This document shows positions 46,153 through 55,794 of a stretch of DNA of 64,000 nt, piece after piece. Numbering within the stretch: the stretch's first letter is position 1; each line of letters opens with the position of its first letter. The DNA comes from Sulfitobacter sp. OXR-159 (GTDB lineage: Bacteria; Pseudomonadota; Alphaproteobacteria; Rhodobacterales; Rhodobacteraceae), in NCBI RefSeq assembly GCF_034377145.1, contig NZ_CP139707.1, positions 3,448,772-3,512,771 of the forward strand. The letters are read 5' to 3'. The position numbers and the translations under genes were made by a program. Below the pieces are notes generated by a model, which worked only from the letters and a program-made list of their open reading frames with translations, did not search any database and had not been told where the DNA came from.

Positions 46153-46545
46153 ATGATTGTACGTGATTTTAACAAACTTCAGGGCACAGACCGTCACGTT
46201 GGTGACGCTCAATGGACGTCCACACGCTTGCTTTTGGCTGATGACAAGATGGGATTCTCTTTCCACATCACCGTTCTTGAGGCCGGGTCGGAACACACGT
46301 TCCACTACAAGCACCACTTTGAGAGCGTCTATTGCATGAAGGGCAAGGGGTCGATCACCGATCTCGCCACTGGCGAGACCCATGAGATCACCCCCGGCGT
46401 GATGTACGCCCTGAACCTGAACGACAAACACACCCTGCGCGCAGAGGAAGAACTGCACATGGCGTGCTGCTTCAACCCGCCGGTCACCGGCAACGAAGTG
46501 CACCGTGAAGACGGCTCCTATGCGCCTGCCGAGGAGGTAGCGTAA
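46153..46545 (+). CDS. ectC: L-ectoine synthase
   Basis: A 130-residue cupin that cyclises N-gamma-acetyl-L-2,4-diaminobutyrate to ectoine. The cupin metal-site region reads EHTFHYKHHFESVYCMKGKG, and the second cupin motif TPGVMYALNLNDKHTLRAEE is conserved. The gene begins five bases after ectB and ends five bases before the aspartate kinase gene. No ectD hydroxylase gene follows, so this locus by itself yields ectoine, not 5-hydroxyectoine. Confidence 0.96.
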   Translation: MIVRDFNKLQGTDRHVGDAQWTSTRLLLADDKMGFSFHITVLEAGSEHTFHYKHHFESVYCMKGKGSITDLATGETHEITPGVMYALNLNDKHTLRAEEELHMACCFNPPVTGNEVHREDGSYAPAEEVA

Positions 46546-46550
46546 GTTAT

Positions 46551-47987
46551 ATGACTCAACCGTCCCACACTGTCGAAAAAATCGGCGGGACGTCCATGTC
46601 CCGCGTGAACCAGCTCAAAGATACGCTCTTTGTCGGTGACCGTAAGGGCGCGGACATCTATGGGCGCATTTTCGTGGTCTCCGCCTTTGGCGGGATCACG
46701 AACCTGCTGCTGGAGCACAAGAAATCCGGCGAGCCGGGCGTTTACGCGCATCTTGCCAATGCCAGCAACGATCACGGCTGGCATGAGGCGCTGACTCGTG
46801 TGTCTGCCGAGATGCAGCGCGTGCACCGCGAGGTGCTGGAGCATCCCGGCGATATTGAGCAGGCCGACGCCTTTGTGTCCGAGCGCACCCACGGCGCCCG
46901 CAACTGCTTGATCGATCTGCAGCGTCTGTGCGCCTACGGCCACTTCCGCCTGTCGGAACACATGTTGCAGATCCGCGAGCTGCTGTCCGGTCTGGGCGAG
47001 GCGCATTCCGCTTTCGTCACCACAATCATGCTGCAACGCGCTGGTGTGAACGCCCGTTTCGTTGACCTGTCCGGTTGGCGCGATGAGGGCAATGTCACGC
47101 TGGACGAGCGCATCGCGCAGGCGATGGAGGGCATCGACCCGCATACGGAAATGCCCATCGTCACCGGCTATGCGCAATGCGCCGAAGGGCTGATGCGTGA
47201 GTTCGACCGTGGCTATTCAGAGGTGACCTTCTCCAAGCTCGCTGCCCTGACGGGTGCGCGTGAGGCGATCATTCACAAGGAATTCCACCTGTCGTCCTGC
47301 GATCCGAAACTGGTCGGCGAACATGCCGTCAAAAAGATCGGGCGCACGAACTATGACGTGGCGGATCAGCTGTCGAACATGGGGATGGAGGCGATCCACC
47401 CCAAGGCAGCCAAGACCCTGCGTCAGGCCGATGTGCCGCTGCGCGTGACCAACGCCTTTGAGCCCGAAGACCCCGGCACGCTGATCGACGACCGCAAGGC
47501 CGAGACGCCTGCGGTAGAGATCGTCACGGGTTTGGACATTGTCGCGTTTGAGCTGTTCGAACAGGACATGGTCGGCGTGAAAGGCTACGACACCGCGATT
47601 CTCGACGTGCTGACACGGCACAATGTACGGATCGTCTCGAAGGTGTCGAACGCCAATACGATCACGCACTACCTTGATGCGTCGCTCAAGACGATGCGCC
47701 GGGTGGAGAAGGATCTGGCACAGATCTATCCCGCTGCAGAGATCACGACGAAAACGCTGTCGATGGCCTCGGTCATCGGGCGTGACCTGAACGGGCTGTC
47801 GGTGTTGCAACGCGGTCTCGTGGCCATTGCCGAGGCCGGTCAGACGGCAATCGGCGCGAGCCAAGGTCCGCGCAACGTGGACGTGCAGTTCATCGTCGAG
47901 CGCGAGTCGCTGCAGCCGGTGATCAAAGCGCTGCACGGCGCGTTTATCGAAGAAGAGGCTGCGACGCCGCTTTCGCGGGCGGCCTGA
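46551..47987 (+). CDS. ask: Ectoine-specific aspartate kinase
   Basis: A 478-residue aspartate kinase of the Ask_Ect group. The N-terminal nucleotide-site motif is EKIGGTSMS, where standard kinases have KFGGTS; the middle holds the long insert typical of this group, and the C-terminal third has regulatory ACT-like segments (LDIVAFELFEQDMVG; MASVIGRDLNGLSVLQRG). It supplies aspartyl phosphate for ectoine synthesis and is probably less feedback-inhibited than the housekeeping enzyme. Five bases separate it from ectC, so it is part of the operon. Confidence 0.94.
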   Translation: MTQPSHTVEKIGGTSMSRVNQLKDTLFVGDRKGADIYGRIFVVSAFGGITNLLLEHKKSGEPGVYAHLANASNDHGWHEALTRVSAEMQRVHREVLEHPGDIEQADAFVSERTHGARNCLIDLQRLCAYGHFRLSEHMLQIRELLSGLGEAHSAFVTTIMLQRAGVNARFVDLSGWRDEGNVTLDERIAQAMEGIDPHTEMPIVTGYAQCAEGLMREFDRGYSEVTFSKLAALTGAREAIIHKEFHLSSCDPKLVGEHAVKKIGRTNYDVADQLSNMGMEAIHPKAAKTLRQADVPLRVTNAFEPEDPGTLIDDRKAETPAVEIVTGLDIVAFELFEQDMVGVKGYDTAILDVLTRHNVRIVSKVSNANTITHYLDASLKTMRRVEKDLAQIYPAAEITTKTLSMASVIGRDLNGLSVLQRGLVAIAEAGQTAIGASQGPRNVDVQFIVERESLQPVIKALHGAFIEEEAATPLSRAA

Positions 47988-48013
47988 CACCGACATAGCT
48001 GATGCACTATGAG

Positions 48014-48039
48014 CCGCGGCTTCCGAAAGGAGGCCGCGG
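48014..48039 (+). terminator. Terminator of the ect operon
   Basis: CCGCGGCTTCC and GGAGGCCGCGG form an 11-bp stem with one G-U pair and a GAAA tetraloop, 27 bases after the aspartate kinase stop, followed by CTTCTTCG. The rest of 47988-48287 has no convincing gene; short frames there have atypical composition. Confidence 0.78.
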
Positions 48040-48230
48040 CTTCTTCGTGCAAGGCCCATCGCCTGCCCGCGGGTCGGCGAACCAACATATCTTCGATACC
48101 ACTTTATGCCTCAACCATGGTGTGCGCCCGCGAAGTCACACCCAGCCTCACCAAATCGCCTACCCGGGGGGCGGGCAGGCGATGGCCCGGCGCCTGCGGC
48201 TTGTCCCGGGTCCGGGTGGCACGTTCACCA

Positions 48231-48262
48231 CAAACAAAAACGGCCCCGCAATCGCGAGGCCG
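48231..48262 (-). terminator. Terminator of the IalB-family gene
   Basis: On the minus strand CGGCCTCGC and GCGGGGCCG make a 9-bp stem with one mismatch and a 4-base loop, followed by TTTTTGTTTG, 26 bases beyond the stop codon. Classic intrinsic terminator. Confidence 0.87.
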
Positions 48263-48287
48263 TCCCAAACTCTCAAATCTCAGAGGC

Positions 48288-48818
48288 TCACCCCCCGCAG
48301 CGCTTCTCCGCATCTTCGACCGCCGCGGTAAAGCCCAGCAGCGAGAATGTGTCCTTGGTCTGCGTCCCGCGCGAAGACCGCGCTGTCAGTGTCGCATCCG
48401 CGCCGCGCTTCATTGCCGCGATGATCTTGGCATCATCCGCCGTGGTTGCCGGCCAGGCCCACTCGCCTTCGGTGAACAGCTCGAACTCATTGCCGGAAAT
48501 GTTCATATTGACCGTCGATCCCGAGGCGAAAGGATACCCGCCGGTAAAGGCGACCTGACCCTTGGCCTCAGCCGAGGGGCGGTAGAATACCATCAGCAAT
48601 GTCTGACCCCGGTTCACCGCCACAACACGCCCATCGCGCGTGTTGACGACTTCCTTAGGCGTTGAAACGCCCCAGCATTCTGTCGGGTTATCTTCTACAA
48701 AGACGCTCCAGTCGGTCTTGGCAGCCACCCGGTTGGTGCTCTGCTCCTGCGCCACAGCGCCGCTTGCCACAAGGGCGAGCGCCCCAAGTGCAAGACCACA
48801 TGTCTTCATCATTCCCAT
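48288..48818 (-). CDS. Invasion-associated locus B (IalB) family protein
   Basis: A 176-residue secreted or periplasmic protein with a signal peptide (GLALGALALVASGAVAQ). The family pattern includes DWSVFVEDNPTECWGVS and LMVFYRP, with a second Cys close to the C-terminus (EDAEKRCGG) that may pair with the first. GGAGG is nine bases before the ATG. IalB was named for red-cell invasion in Bartonella, but free-living alphaproteobacteria carry several copies, so an envelope role is more likely than virulence. It is divergent from the asparaginase gene. Confidence 0.88.
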   Translation of the reverse strand: MGMMKTCGLALGALALVASGAVAQEQSTNRVAAKTDWSVFVEDNPTECWGVSTPKEVVNTRDGRVVAVNRGQTLLMVFYRPSAEAKGQVAFTGGYPFASGSTVNMNISGNEFELFTEGEWAWPATTADDAKIIAAMKRGADATLTARSSRGTQTKDTFSLLGFTAAVEDAEKRCGG

Positions 48819-48998
48819 CTGTCCAGCCTCCAGCCGTCCTTGACCTCAACACGTCCACAGACCCCGTCCGGGCAACCTTGGGCGGGTTGCTCTCTTGCGG
48901 GTGTCTGCTATCTGTTCGACACCAACCACAATAACGGCAAACGCGCGACCGACGAAACCCTGATTGGCAGGATTTCGCCCAGAAACAGGATGAACCTC

Positions 48999-49979
48999 AT
49001 GACCAAAGCAGCCCCATTTGCGGAAATCTGGCGCGGACCCTTTCTGGAAAGCGTTCATTCCGGTCATGCCGTGATCTGCGATGCGAGCGGCCAGATCGTC
49101 GAAGCATGGGGCGATCCGGAAAAGGTGATCCTGCCGCGTTCGTCTTCCAAGATGATCCAAGCGCTGCCGCTGATCAATTCCGGCGCGGCCGACAAAGCGG
49201 GACTGAGCACCGAACAGCTGGCCCTCGCCTGTGCCTCGCACCAAGGTGCCGCCATCCACACCGACCGGGTGGGCGTATGGCTCGACACGCTGGGGCTGAG
49301 TGACGACGACTTCCGCTGCGGCGCGCAAGAACCCAATGACCGCGACGCGATGGAGGGGCTGATCCGCGCGCATGAGAAATCCTGCCAGATCCACAACAAC
49401 TGCTCAGGCAAACACGCGGGATTCCTCACGCTGAACAAGCACCTCGGCGGGGGGGCGGATTACGAAAAGCCCGATCACGCGGTGCAAAAAGCCTGCCTTG
49501 AAGCGTTTGAAACGGTCACCCAAGAAACCTCGCCCGGCTATGGCATCGACGGCTGTTCGGCCCCCAACCCGGCCTGCACCCTGCACGGCATGGCCCGCGC
49601 GATGGCCCATTTCGCCGCCGCCCCCGAAGGCTCTGCTGAGGCGCGCCTGCACCAAGCCATGCGCCTACACCCTGAACTCGTCGCCGGCGAAGGCCGTGCC
49701 TGCACGGAACTGATGCGGGCGATGGACGGCAAGGTAGCACTGAAAACTGGGGCCGAAGGCTTCTTCATCGCGATCTGGCCCGAGCGCAAGTTGGGCATCG
49801 CGCTCAAAGCCGCCTGCGGCACCACCCGCGCCGCCGAATGCGCGATCACCGCGCTGTTGGTCAAATTGGGGGCGCTGGACGCCAGTCACCCGGCGGCGAT
49901 CAAGCGGATGAACACGCCGATCACCAACTGGCGCGGGCTTGAGACCGGGATGCTGAAACCAGCGGCGGGACTGCTGTAA
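48999..49979 (+). CDS. Asparaginase of the AnsA/L-asparaginase II (Rhizobium etli type) family
   Basis: A 326-residue protein of the thermolabile L-asparaginase family that hydrolyses asparagine to aspartate and ammonia; it is unrelated to the E. coli type. Conserved blocks are ESVHSGHAVICDASG, LPRSSSKMIQALPLI with the Ser-Ser-Lys catalytic group, CSGKHAGFL, GIDGCSAPN and ELMRAMDGKVALKTGAEG. I chose the ATG at 48999, with CAGGA upstream; the frame opens at 48840 without homology, and an ATG at 48990 is possible. No signal peptide. Confidence 0.88.
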   Translation: MTKAAPFAEIWRGPFLESVHSGHAVICDASGQIVEAWGDPEKVILPRSSSKMIQALPLINSGAADKAGLSTEQLALACASHQGAAIHTDRVGVWLDTLGLSDDDFRCGAQEPNDRDAMEGLIRAHEKSCQIHNNCSGKHAGFLTLNKHLGGGADYEKPDHAVQKACLEAFETVTQETSPGYGIDGCSAPNPACTLHGMARAMAHFAAAPEGSAEARLHQAMRLHPELVAGEGRACTELMRAMDGKVALKTGAEGFFIAIWPERKLGIALKAACGTTRAAECAITALLVKLGALDASHPAAIKRMNTPITNWRGLETGMLKPAAGLL

Positions 49980-49988
49980 GCCTATCGC

Positions 49989-50018
49989 GCTGCCGCTTTG
50001 CTTAAACGAAGCCGCAGC
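49989..50018. terminator. Hairpin between convergent asparaginase and serB genes
   Basis: GCTGCCGCTT and AAGCCGCAGC pair over 10 positions with one mismatch around a 10-base loop. It lies in the 50-base gap between two convergent stop codons and could serve both strands; U tracts are weak. Confidence 0.5.
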
Positions 50019-50029
50019 ACCACGCAGTC

Positions 50030-50905
50030 TCAGCCCGCAAATTCAGTGCGCGCATAGCCCTGTACGAACAGCAGCGCGGTCAGATCGCCGAAATTGACGC
50101 GGATGTCGCATTCCGCCGCGACCGACGGCTTTGCGTGCAGCGCCACGCCCATGCCAGCCCGCCCCAACATGCCCAGATCATTGGCCCCGTCGCCCACGGC
50201 GACAACCTGATCTTCGGTGATCCCCAGCTTTGCGGTGATCTCTTCCAGCGCGGTGACTTTGGCCTCGCGCCCCAAGATCGGCATACCCACATCGCCGGTC
50301 AGCGCGGCCCCATCGACCAGCAGCGTATTGGCGCGGTTCTCATCAAAGCCCAGCATCTCGGCCACTTTGGCAGTGAAGGCAGTGAACCCGCCCGAAACCA
50401 ATGCGGCATAGCCGCCATTGGCCTTCATCGTGCCCACCAAGGCACCGCCGCCGGGCATCAGGGTGATCCGCTCAGCCAAGACCTTGTCGATGACAGCGGC
50501 CTCCAGCCCTTTCAACAGACCGACACGTTCGCGCAGCGCGCCGTCGAAGTCCAACTCACCGTTCATGGCGCGGGCGGTGATCTCTTTCACATGCGCGCCA
50601 ACGCCCGCTTCCTCGGCCAATTCGTCGATGCACTCCTGCTGGATCATCGTGCTGTCCATATCGGCCAGCAGCATCTTCTTGCGGCGGCCTTCGCTGGGCA
50701 CGATCACCAGATCGACGCCCATAGATTGGCAGCTTTCCCAAACGTCCCAACGGTTTTCCGGCAGCTGGGCCAGCGAGAATTCCGCCGCCTCATCCGGGGC
50801 CAGCCAAAGTGCGTCGCCCCCGCCCCAAGCGTTGCGCAGGCTTTCAACCAGCGCCGCATCGAGGGAGGGGTTGAAGGGGGAGGTCAACAAGATTGCCGTG
50901 AACAT
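50030..50905 (-). CDS. serB: Phosphoserine phosphatase
   Basis: A 291-residue HAD-family enzyme catalysing the last step of serine synthesis. The nucleophile motif is LLADMDSTMIQQE with Asp82 and Asp84; motif III region is GDGANDLGMLGRAGMGVALHAKP. The N-terminal 70 residues form the extra domain seen in longer SerB proteins. I chose the ATG at 50905 because MFTAILLT matches the family; a start at 50938 adds 11 residues. It is divergent from serC-serA. Confidence 0.94.
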   Translation of the reverse strand: MFTAILLTSPFNPSLDAALVESLRNAWGGGDALWLAPDEAAEFSLAQLPENRWDVWESCQSMGVDLVIVPSEGRRKKMLLADMDSTMIQQECIDELAEEAGVGAHVKEITARAMNGELDFDGALRERVGLLKGLEAAVIDKVLAERITLMPGGGALVGTMKANGGYAALVSGGFTAFTAKVAEMLGFDENRANTLLVDGAALTGDVGMPILGREAKVTALEEITAKLGITEDQVVAVGDGANDLGMLGRAGMGVALHAKPSVAAECDIRVNFGDLTALLFVQGYARTEFAG

Positions 50906-50980
50906 AAGTTTCCGATCCGCATCATTCGCGCCGCGCAAAGCGACATGACCGGCGTCCTAGCGCCATTTTGCGACTTGCGC

Positions 50981-51036
50981 CAGCCCGGCCTCCCCGCGTA
51001 TCTCGGCAAGTGGGACACCCTTCCCCAACGAAGGGC
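50981..51036 (+). ncRNA. Candidate serC leader RNA motif
   Basis: Upstream of serC lies CCCGGCCTCCCCGCG, then CGGCAAGTGGGACACC, then a perfect hairpin CCCTTC-CCCAAC-GAAGGG (51018-51035) that ends 24 bases before the ATG. This resembles the alphaproteobacterial serC RNA motif, a conserved 5' structure in front of serC, as far as I remember its consensus. The ligand or mechanism is not known. A covariance-model hit is needed to confirm it. Confidence 0.58.
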
Positions 51037-51059
51037 GATTATCTGAGAGGGTAGCATAA

Positions 51060-52223
51060 ATGGCTATTACACAACCGGCATCGCGCCCGGACACGAAACC
51101 TGTTGCCGTACCGGCAAATCCGCGTTTCTCTTCCGGCCCCTGCGCCAAAATCCCCACATTCGATCTCACCAAGCTGGCGGACGCACCATTGGGCCGCAGC
51201 CACCGTGCCGCACCCGGCAAGGCCAAGCTGCTTGAGGCAATCGAGACCACCCGCGAGGTGCTCGGCGTGCCTGCGGATTACCGCATCGGCATCGTGCCCG
51301 CGTCTGACACCGGCGCATTCGAGATGGCCATGTGGTCGCTCTTGGGCGAACGCCCGGCTGAGATGGTGGCATGGGAATCCTTCGGCGCAGGCTGGGTTAC
51401 CGATGTCGTCAAGCAGCTGAAAATCGAAGCGCAGGTCCACACCGCCGAATACGGCGAGATCGTCGACATGGCCGCGCTGAACTATGACAACGACGTCTGC
51501 TTCACATGGAACGGCACCACCTCCGGCGTGCGCATGGCGAACGGCGACGCGATCCCTGCGGACCGCGCGGGTCTGACGCTCTGCGATGCCACCTCGGCGG
51601 CCTTCGCGATGGACCTGCCCTGGGACAAACTGGATGTGACGACCTTCTCTTGGCAGAAGGTGCTGGGCGGCGAAGCGGCGCATGGCATGCTGATCCTGAG
51701 CCCCCGCGCAGTTGAGCGGTTGGAAAGCTACACCCCCGCATGGCCCCTGCCAAAAATCTTCCGCCTGACCAAAGGCGGCAAGCTGAACGAGGGCATCTTT
51801 AAAGGCGAGACGATCAACACGCCCTCCATGCTTTGCGTCGAAGATTACCTGCTGGCACTCGATTGGGCGAAATCCGTAGGCGGCCTCAAGGGGTTGATCG
51901 GACGGGCCGATGCCAATACGGCGGCCATCGCCGAATTCGTCGAAGCGCATGACTGGATTGATTTCCTCGCCACCGATCCGGCGACACGGTCCAACACCTC
52001 GGTCTGCCTGAAGTTCACCGATGATCGCATTCAGGACGGTGCAGCCTTTGCCAAGGCCGTGGCCAAACGGCTTGCGGACGAAGGTGCGGCGCTCGACGTC
52101 GGCGCTTACCGCGATGCCCCTCCGGGCCTGCGCATCTGGTGCGGCGGCACGGTTGAAACGGCTGATATCGAAGCGATGCTGCCGTGGCTCGAATGGGCCT
52201 TTGAAGCCGAAATCAACGCCTAA
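51060..52223 (+). CDS. serC: Phosphoserine aminotransferase
   Basis: A 387-residue class V PLP transaminase of the longer alphaproteobacterial SerC type, converting 3-phosphohydroxypyruvate to phosphoserine with glutamate. The PLP lysine lies in [16 protein letters not shown]; the N-terminal [13 protein letters not shown] is the family start block and the substrate loop includes [18 protein letters not shown] precedes the ATG. It is followed after 68 bases by serA. Confidence 0.95.
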   Translation: MAITQPASRPDTKPVAVPANPRFSSGPCAKIPTFDLTKLADAPLGRSHRAAPGKAKLLEAIETTREVLGVPADYRIGIVPASDTGAFEMAMWSLLGERPAEMVAWESFGAGWVTDVVKQLKIEAQVHTAEYGEIVDMAALNYDNDVCFTWNGTTSGVRMANGDAIPADRAGLTLCDATSAAFAMDLPWDKLDVTTFSWQKVLGGEAAHGMLILSPRAVERLESYTPAWPLPKIFRLTKGGKLNEGIFKGETINTPSMLCVEDYLLALDWAKSVGGLKGLIGRADANTAAIAEFVEAHDWIDFLATDPATRSNTSVCLKFTDDRIQDGAAFAKAVAKRLADEGAALDVGAYRDAPPGLRIWCGGTVETADIEAMLPWLEWAFEAEINA

Positions 52224-52291
52224 AGCATTCCGGCGGGCGCGTGATCCCACGCGCCGCCCCTGCCCCCATATTTTTGAAAAGGACCACAAAA

Positions 52292-53887
52292 ATGGCTCCC
52301 AAAGTACTCATCTCCGACAGCCTGTCGGAAGCCGCCGTTCAAATCTTTCGCGACCGTGGCATCGACGTTGATTTCCAGCCCGATCTGGGCAAGGACAAAG
52401 ACAAACTGGCCGAAGTTATCGGCAACTATGACGGCCTCGCGATCCGCTCCGCCACCAAGGTGACGGAAAAGATCCTCGCCAATGCGCCGAACCTCAAAGT
52501 GGTCGGCCGCGCGGGCATCGGCACCGACAACATCGACAAGGAAGCCGCGTCGAAACAGGGTGTGATCGTGATGAACACGCCCTTCGGCAACATGATCACC
52601 ACTGCCGAACATGCCATCGCGATGATGTTCGCCGTGGCGCGTCAGATCCCCGAAGCGTCGGCCTCCACCCACGCGGGCAAATGGGAAAAGTCGAAGTTCA
52701 TGGGCGTTGAGTTGACCGGCAAGACGCTGGGCGTCATCGGCGCGGGCAACATCGGCGGCATCGTTTGCGACCGCGCGCGGGGCCTCAAGATGAAAGTCGT
52801 GGCCTATGACCCCTTCTTGGGCGAGGAAAAGGCCGAGAAGATGGGTGTCGAAAAGGTCGAGCTCGACGAGCTGCTGACTCGCGCCGATTTCATCACCCTC
52901 CATGTTCCCTTCACCGAGCAGACGGCGAATATCCTCAGCCGCGAGAACCTTGAAAAGACCAAGCCCGGCGTGCGTATCATCAACTGTGCCCGCGGCGGTC
53001 TGGTTGACGAAGAAGCACTCGCCGACCTGCTGAAATCCGGCCATGTGGCGGGCGCGGGTTTCGATGTCTTCGCCGAGGAACCAGCCAAGGAGAACCCGCT
53101 GTTCAACCTGCCCAACGTGGTCTGCACGCCGCACCTTGGTGCCGCGACCACCGAAGCGCAGGAAAACGTGGCCCTGCAAGTGGCCGAGCAGATGTCGGAC
53201 TACCTGCTGACCGGTGCCGTGACCAACGCGCTGAACATGCCATCGGTCACCGCCGAAGAAGCCAAGGTCATGGGCCCATGGGTCAAACTGGCTGGTCACC
53301 TCGGTGCCTTCATCGGTCAGATGACCGACGAGCCGATCAAGGCGATCAATATCCTTTATGACGGCTCCGTCGCACAGATGAACCTCAAGGCGCTGAACTG
53401 TGGCGTCGTGGCGGGTATCATGAAACGCGCCAACCCGGATGTGAACATGGTTTCCGCCCCCGTGGTCGCCCGCGAAAAGGGCATTCAGATCAGCACCACC
53501 AACCAAGACAAATCCGGCGTCTTCGACGGCTATGTCAAAGTGACCGTGGTGACCGAAAAGCGCGAGCGCTCCATCGCGGGCACCGTGTTCTCGGACGGCA
53601 AGCCGCGCTTTATCCAGATCAAAGGCATCACCATCGACGCCGAGATCGGGGAGCACATGCTCTACACCACCAACGAAGACGTGCCGGGCATCATCGGCAC
53701 CTTGGGCCAGACCATGGGCGAGAACGGCGTGAACATTGCCAACTTCACCTTGGGCCGCCACACCGCCAAGGGCGAGGCTATTGCCCTGCTCTATGTTGAC
53801 GATCAGGTGCCAGAAACCGTGATCGGCAAGCTGCGCGACACCGGCATGTTCCGGCAGATCAAGCCGCTGCAATTCGACGTGGCCTAA
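52292..53887 (+). CDS. serA: D-3-phosphoglycerate dehydrogenase
   Basis: A 531-residue long-type SerA that oxidises 3-phosphoglycerate, the first serine step. The NAD site is VIGAGNIGGIVCDRA, the substrate loop GRAGIGTDNID, the catalytic His is in CTPHLGAAT, an intervening domain spans about 320-450, and a C-terminal ACT domain (EDVPGIIGTLGQTMGENGVNIA) allows serine feedback. I chose the ATG at 52292, preceded by AAAAGGA. The product goes to SerC and then SerB, all within this 4-kb segment. Confidence 0.96.
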   Translation: MAPKVLISDSLSEAAVQIFRDRGIDVDFQPDLGKDKDKLAEVIGNYDGLAIRSATKVTEKILANAPNLKVVGRAGIGTDNIDKEAASKQGVIVMNTPFGNMITTAEHAIAMMFAVARQIPEASASTHAGKWEKSKFMGVELTGKTLGVIGAGNIGGIVCDRARGLKMKVVAYDPFLGEEKAEKMGVEKVELDELLTRADFITLHVPFTEQTANILSRENLEKTKPGVRIINCARGGLVDEEALADLLKSGHVAGAGFDVFAEEPAKENPLFNLPNVVCTPHLGAATTEAQENVALQVAEQMSDYLLTGAVTNALNMPSVTAEEAKVMGPWVKLAGHLGAFIGQMTDEPIKAINILYDGSVAQMNLKALNCGVVAGIMKRANPDVNMVSAPVVAREKGIQISTTNQDKSGVFDGYVKVTVVTEKRERSIAGTVFSDGKPRFIQIKGITIDAEIGEHMLYTTNEDVPGIIGTLGQTMGENGVNIANFTLGRHTAKGEAIALLYVDDQVPETVIGKLRDTGMFRQIKPLQFDVA

Positions 53888-53908
53888 GCCTCGCAACTGC
53901 ACAATCTG

Positions 53909-53940
53909 AAAGCGCCCCCTCGTGGGGCGCTTTTGCTTTT
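53909..53940 (+). terminator. Terminator of serC-serA
   Basis: AAAGCGCCCC and GGGGCGCTTT form a 10-bp stem around a CTCGT loop, followed by TGCTTTT, 22 bases after the serA stop. Classic intrinsic terminator. Confidence 0.92.
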
Positions 53941-54019
53941 GGCGGCATCCTTTGACTGAGCCTTTCCTTCGCGGTGGCTTTGCGGCATCACGAGGGGGTG
54001 CAGAAGGATAGGAACGAAT

Positions 54020-54748
54020 ATGCCCAGCCCCATCTACGCCATCGGAGACATCCACGGTTACGCCGCCGAGCTTGAGCGCGTGTTAACCTTGATCGAAGAA
54101 GACGGCGGGCCGGACGCGCGCATCGTCTTCCTTGGCGATTACACCGACCGCGGCCCCGACAGCAAAGCGGTGATCGACCGGCTGGCGCAGGGCAAGGCCG
54201 AGGGGCGCAACTGGACCTTCCTCATGGGCAATCATGACCGCATGTTCAGCTGGTTCATGGAGGATTTCCCGCGTCACGATCCGCTTTTGCTGGTTGAACT
54301 GAATTGGCTGAACCCGCGCTTAGGCGGCGACACGACGCTTGGTTCTTACGGTGTACCCGTCAACGGACGCGACCGGATGTCAGACGTTCATGCAAAGGCC
54401 CGCGAAGCGGTGCCGCAGGCGCATGTCGATTTCTTGAAAACCCTCGCGCTGTCGCATCAAACGCCCGACCACTTCTTTGCCCATGCGGGTATCCGCCCCG
54501 GGGTGCCGCTGGATGATCAGACCGAGAATGACCTGCTGTGGATCCGCAAGGAGTTTCACGAATACACCGCGCCCCATCCCAAGCTGGTCGTCCACGGCCA
54601 CACGCCGGTGGACAGCGCCATGCATTACGGTAACCGCGTCAACCTCGACACCGGCGCGGGCTACGGAAAACCGCTCTGTGCAGCGGTGTTTGAGGGCGAA
54701 GACGTTTGGGTTCTGACGCAACAGGGGCGCAATCGCCTGCGCCCCTGA
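54020..54748 (+). CDS. PPP-family metallophosphatase (Ser/Thr phosphatase / ApaH-like)
   Basis: A 242-residue phosphatase with the PPP signature: GDIHG near residue 8, GDYTDRGPDS, GNHDRM, then His-containing HAGIRPG and VHGHTPV. All metal and phosphate ligands are present. Bacterial members include lambda-type protein phosphatases, diadenosine tetraphosphatase and RNA 5' phosphatases, and they cannot be separated by eye. It stands alone between serA and the convergent tdh gene. Confidence 0.88.
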   Translation: MPSPIYAIGDIHGYAAELERVLTLIEEDGGPDARIVFLGDYTDRGPDSKAVIDRLAQGKAEGRNWTFLMGNHDRMFSWFMEDFPRHDPLLLVELNWLNPRLGGDTTLGSYGVPVNGRDRMSDVHAKAREAVPQAHVDFLKTLALSHQTPDHFFAHAGIRPGVPLDDQTENDLLWIRKEFHEYTAPHPKLVVHGHTPVDSAMHYGNRVNLDTGAGYGKPLCAAVFEGEDVWVLTQQGRNRLRP

Positions 54749-54753
54749 TTGGT

Positions 54754-55790
<1,037 letters not shown>

Positions 55791-55794
<4 letters not shown>

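Noticed and set aside
52220..54055. 611-codon open frame on the minus strand across serA
   Set aside because: It is antisense to serA, whose full-length protein has all family motifs. GC-rich third positions make long shadow frames common here.
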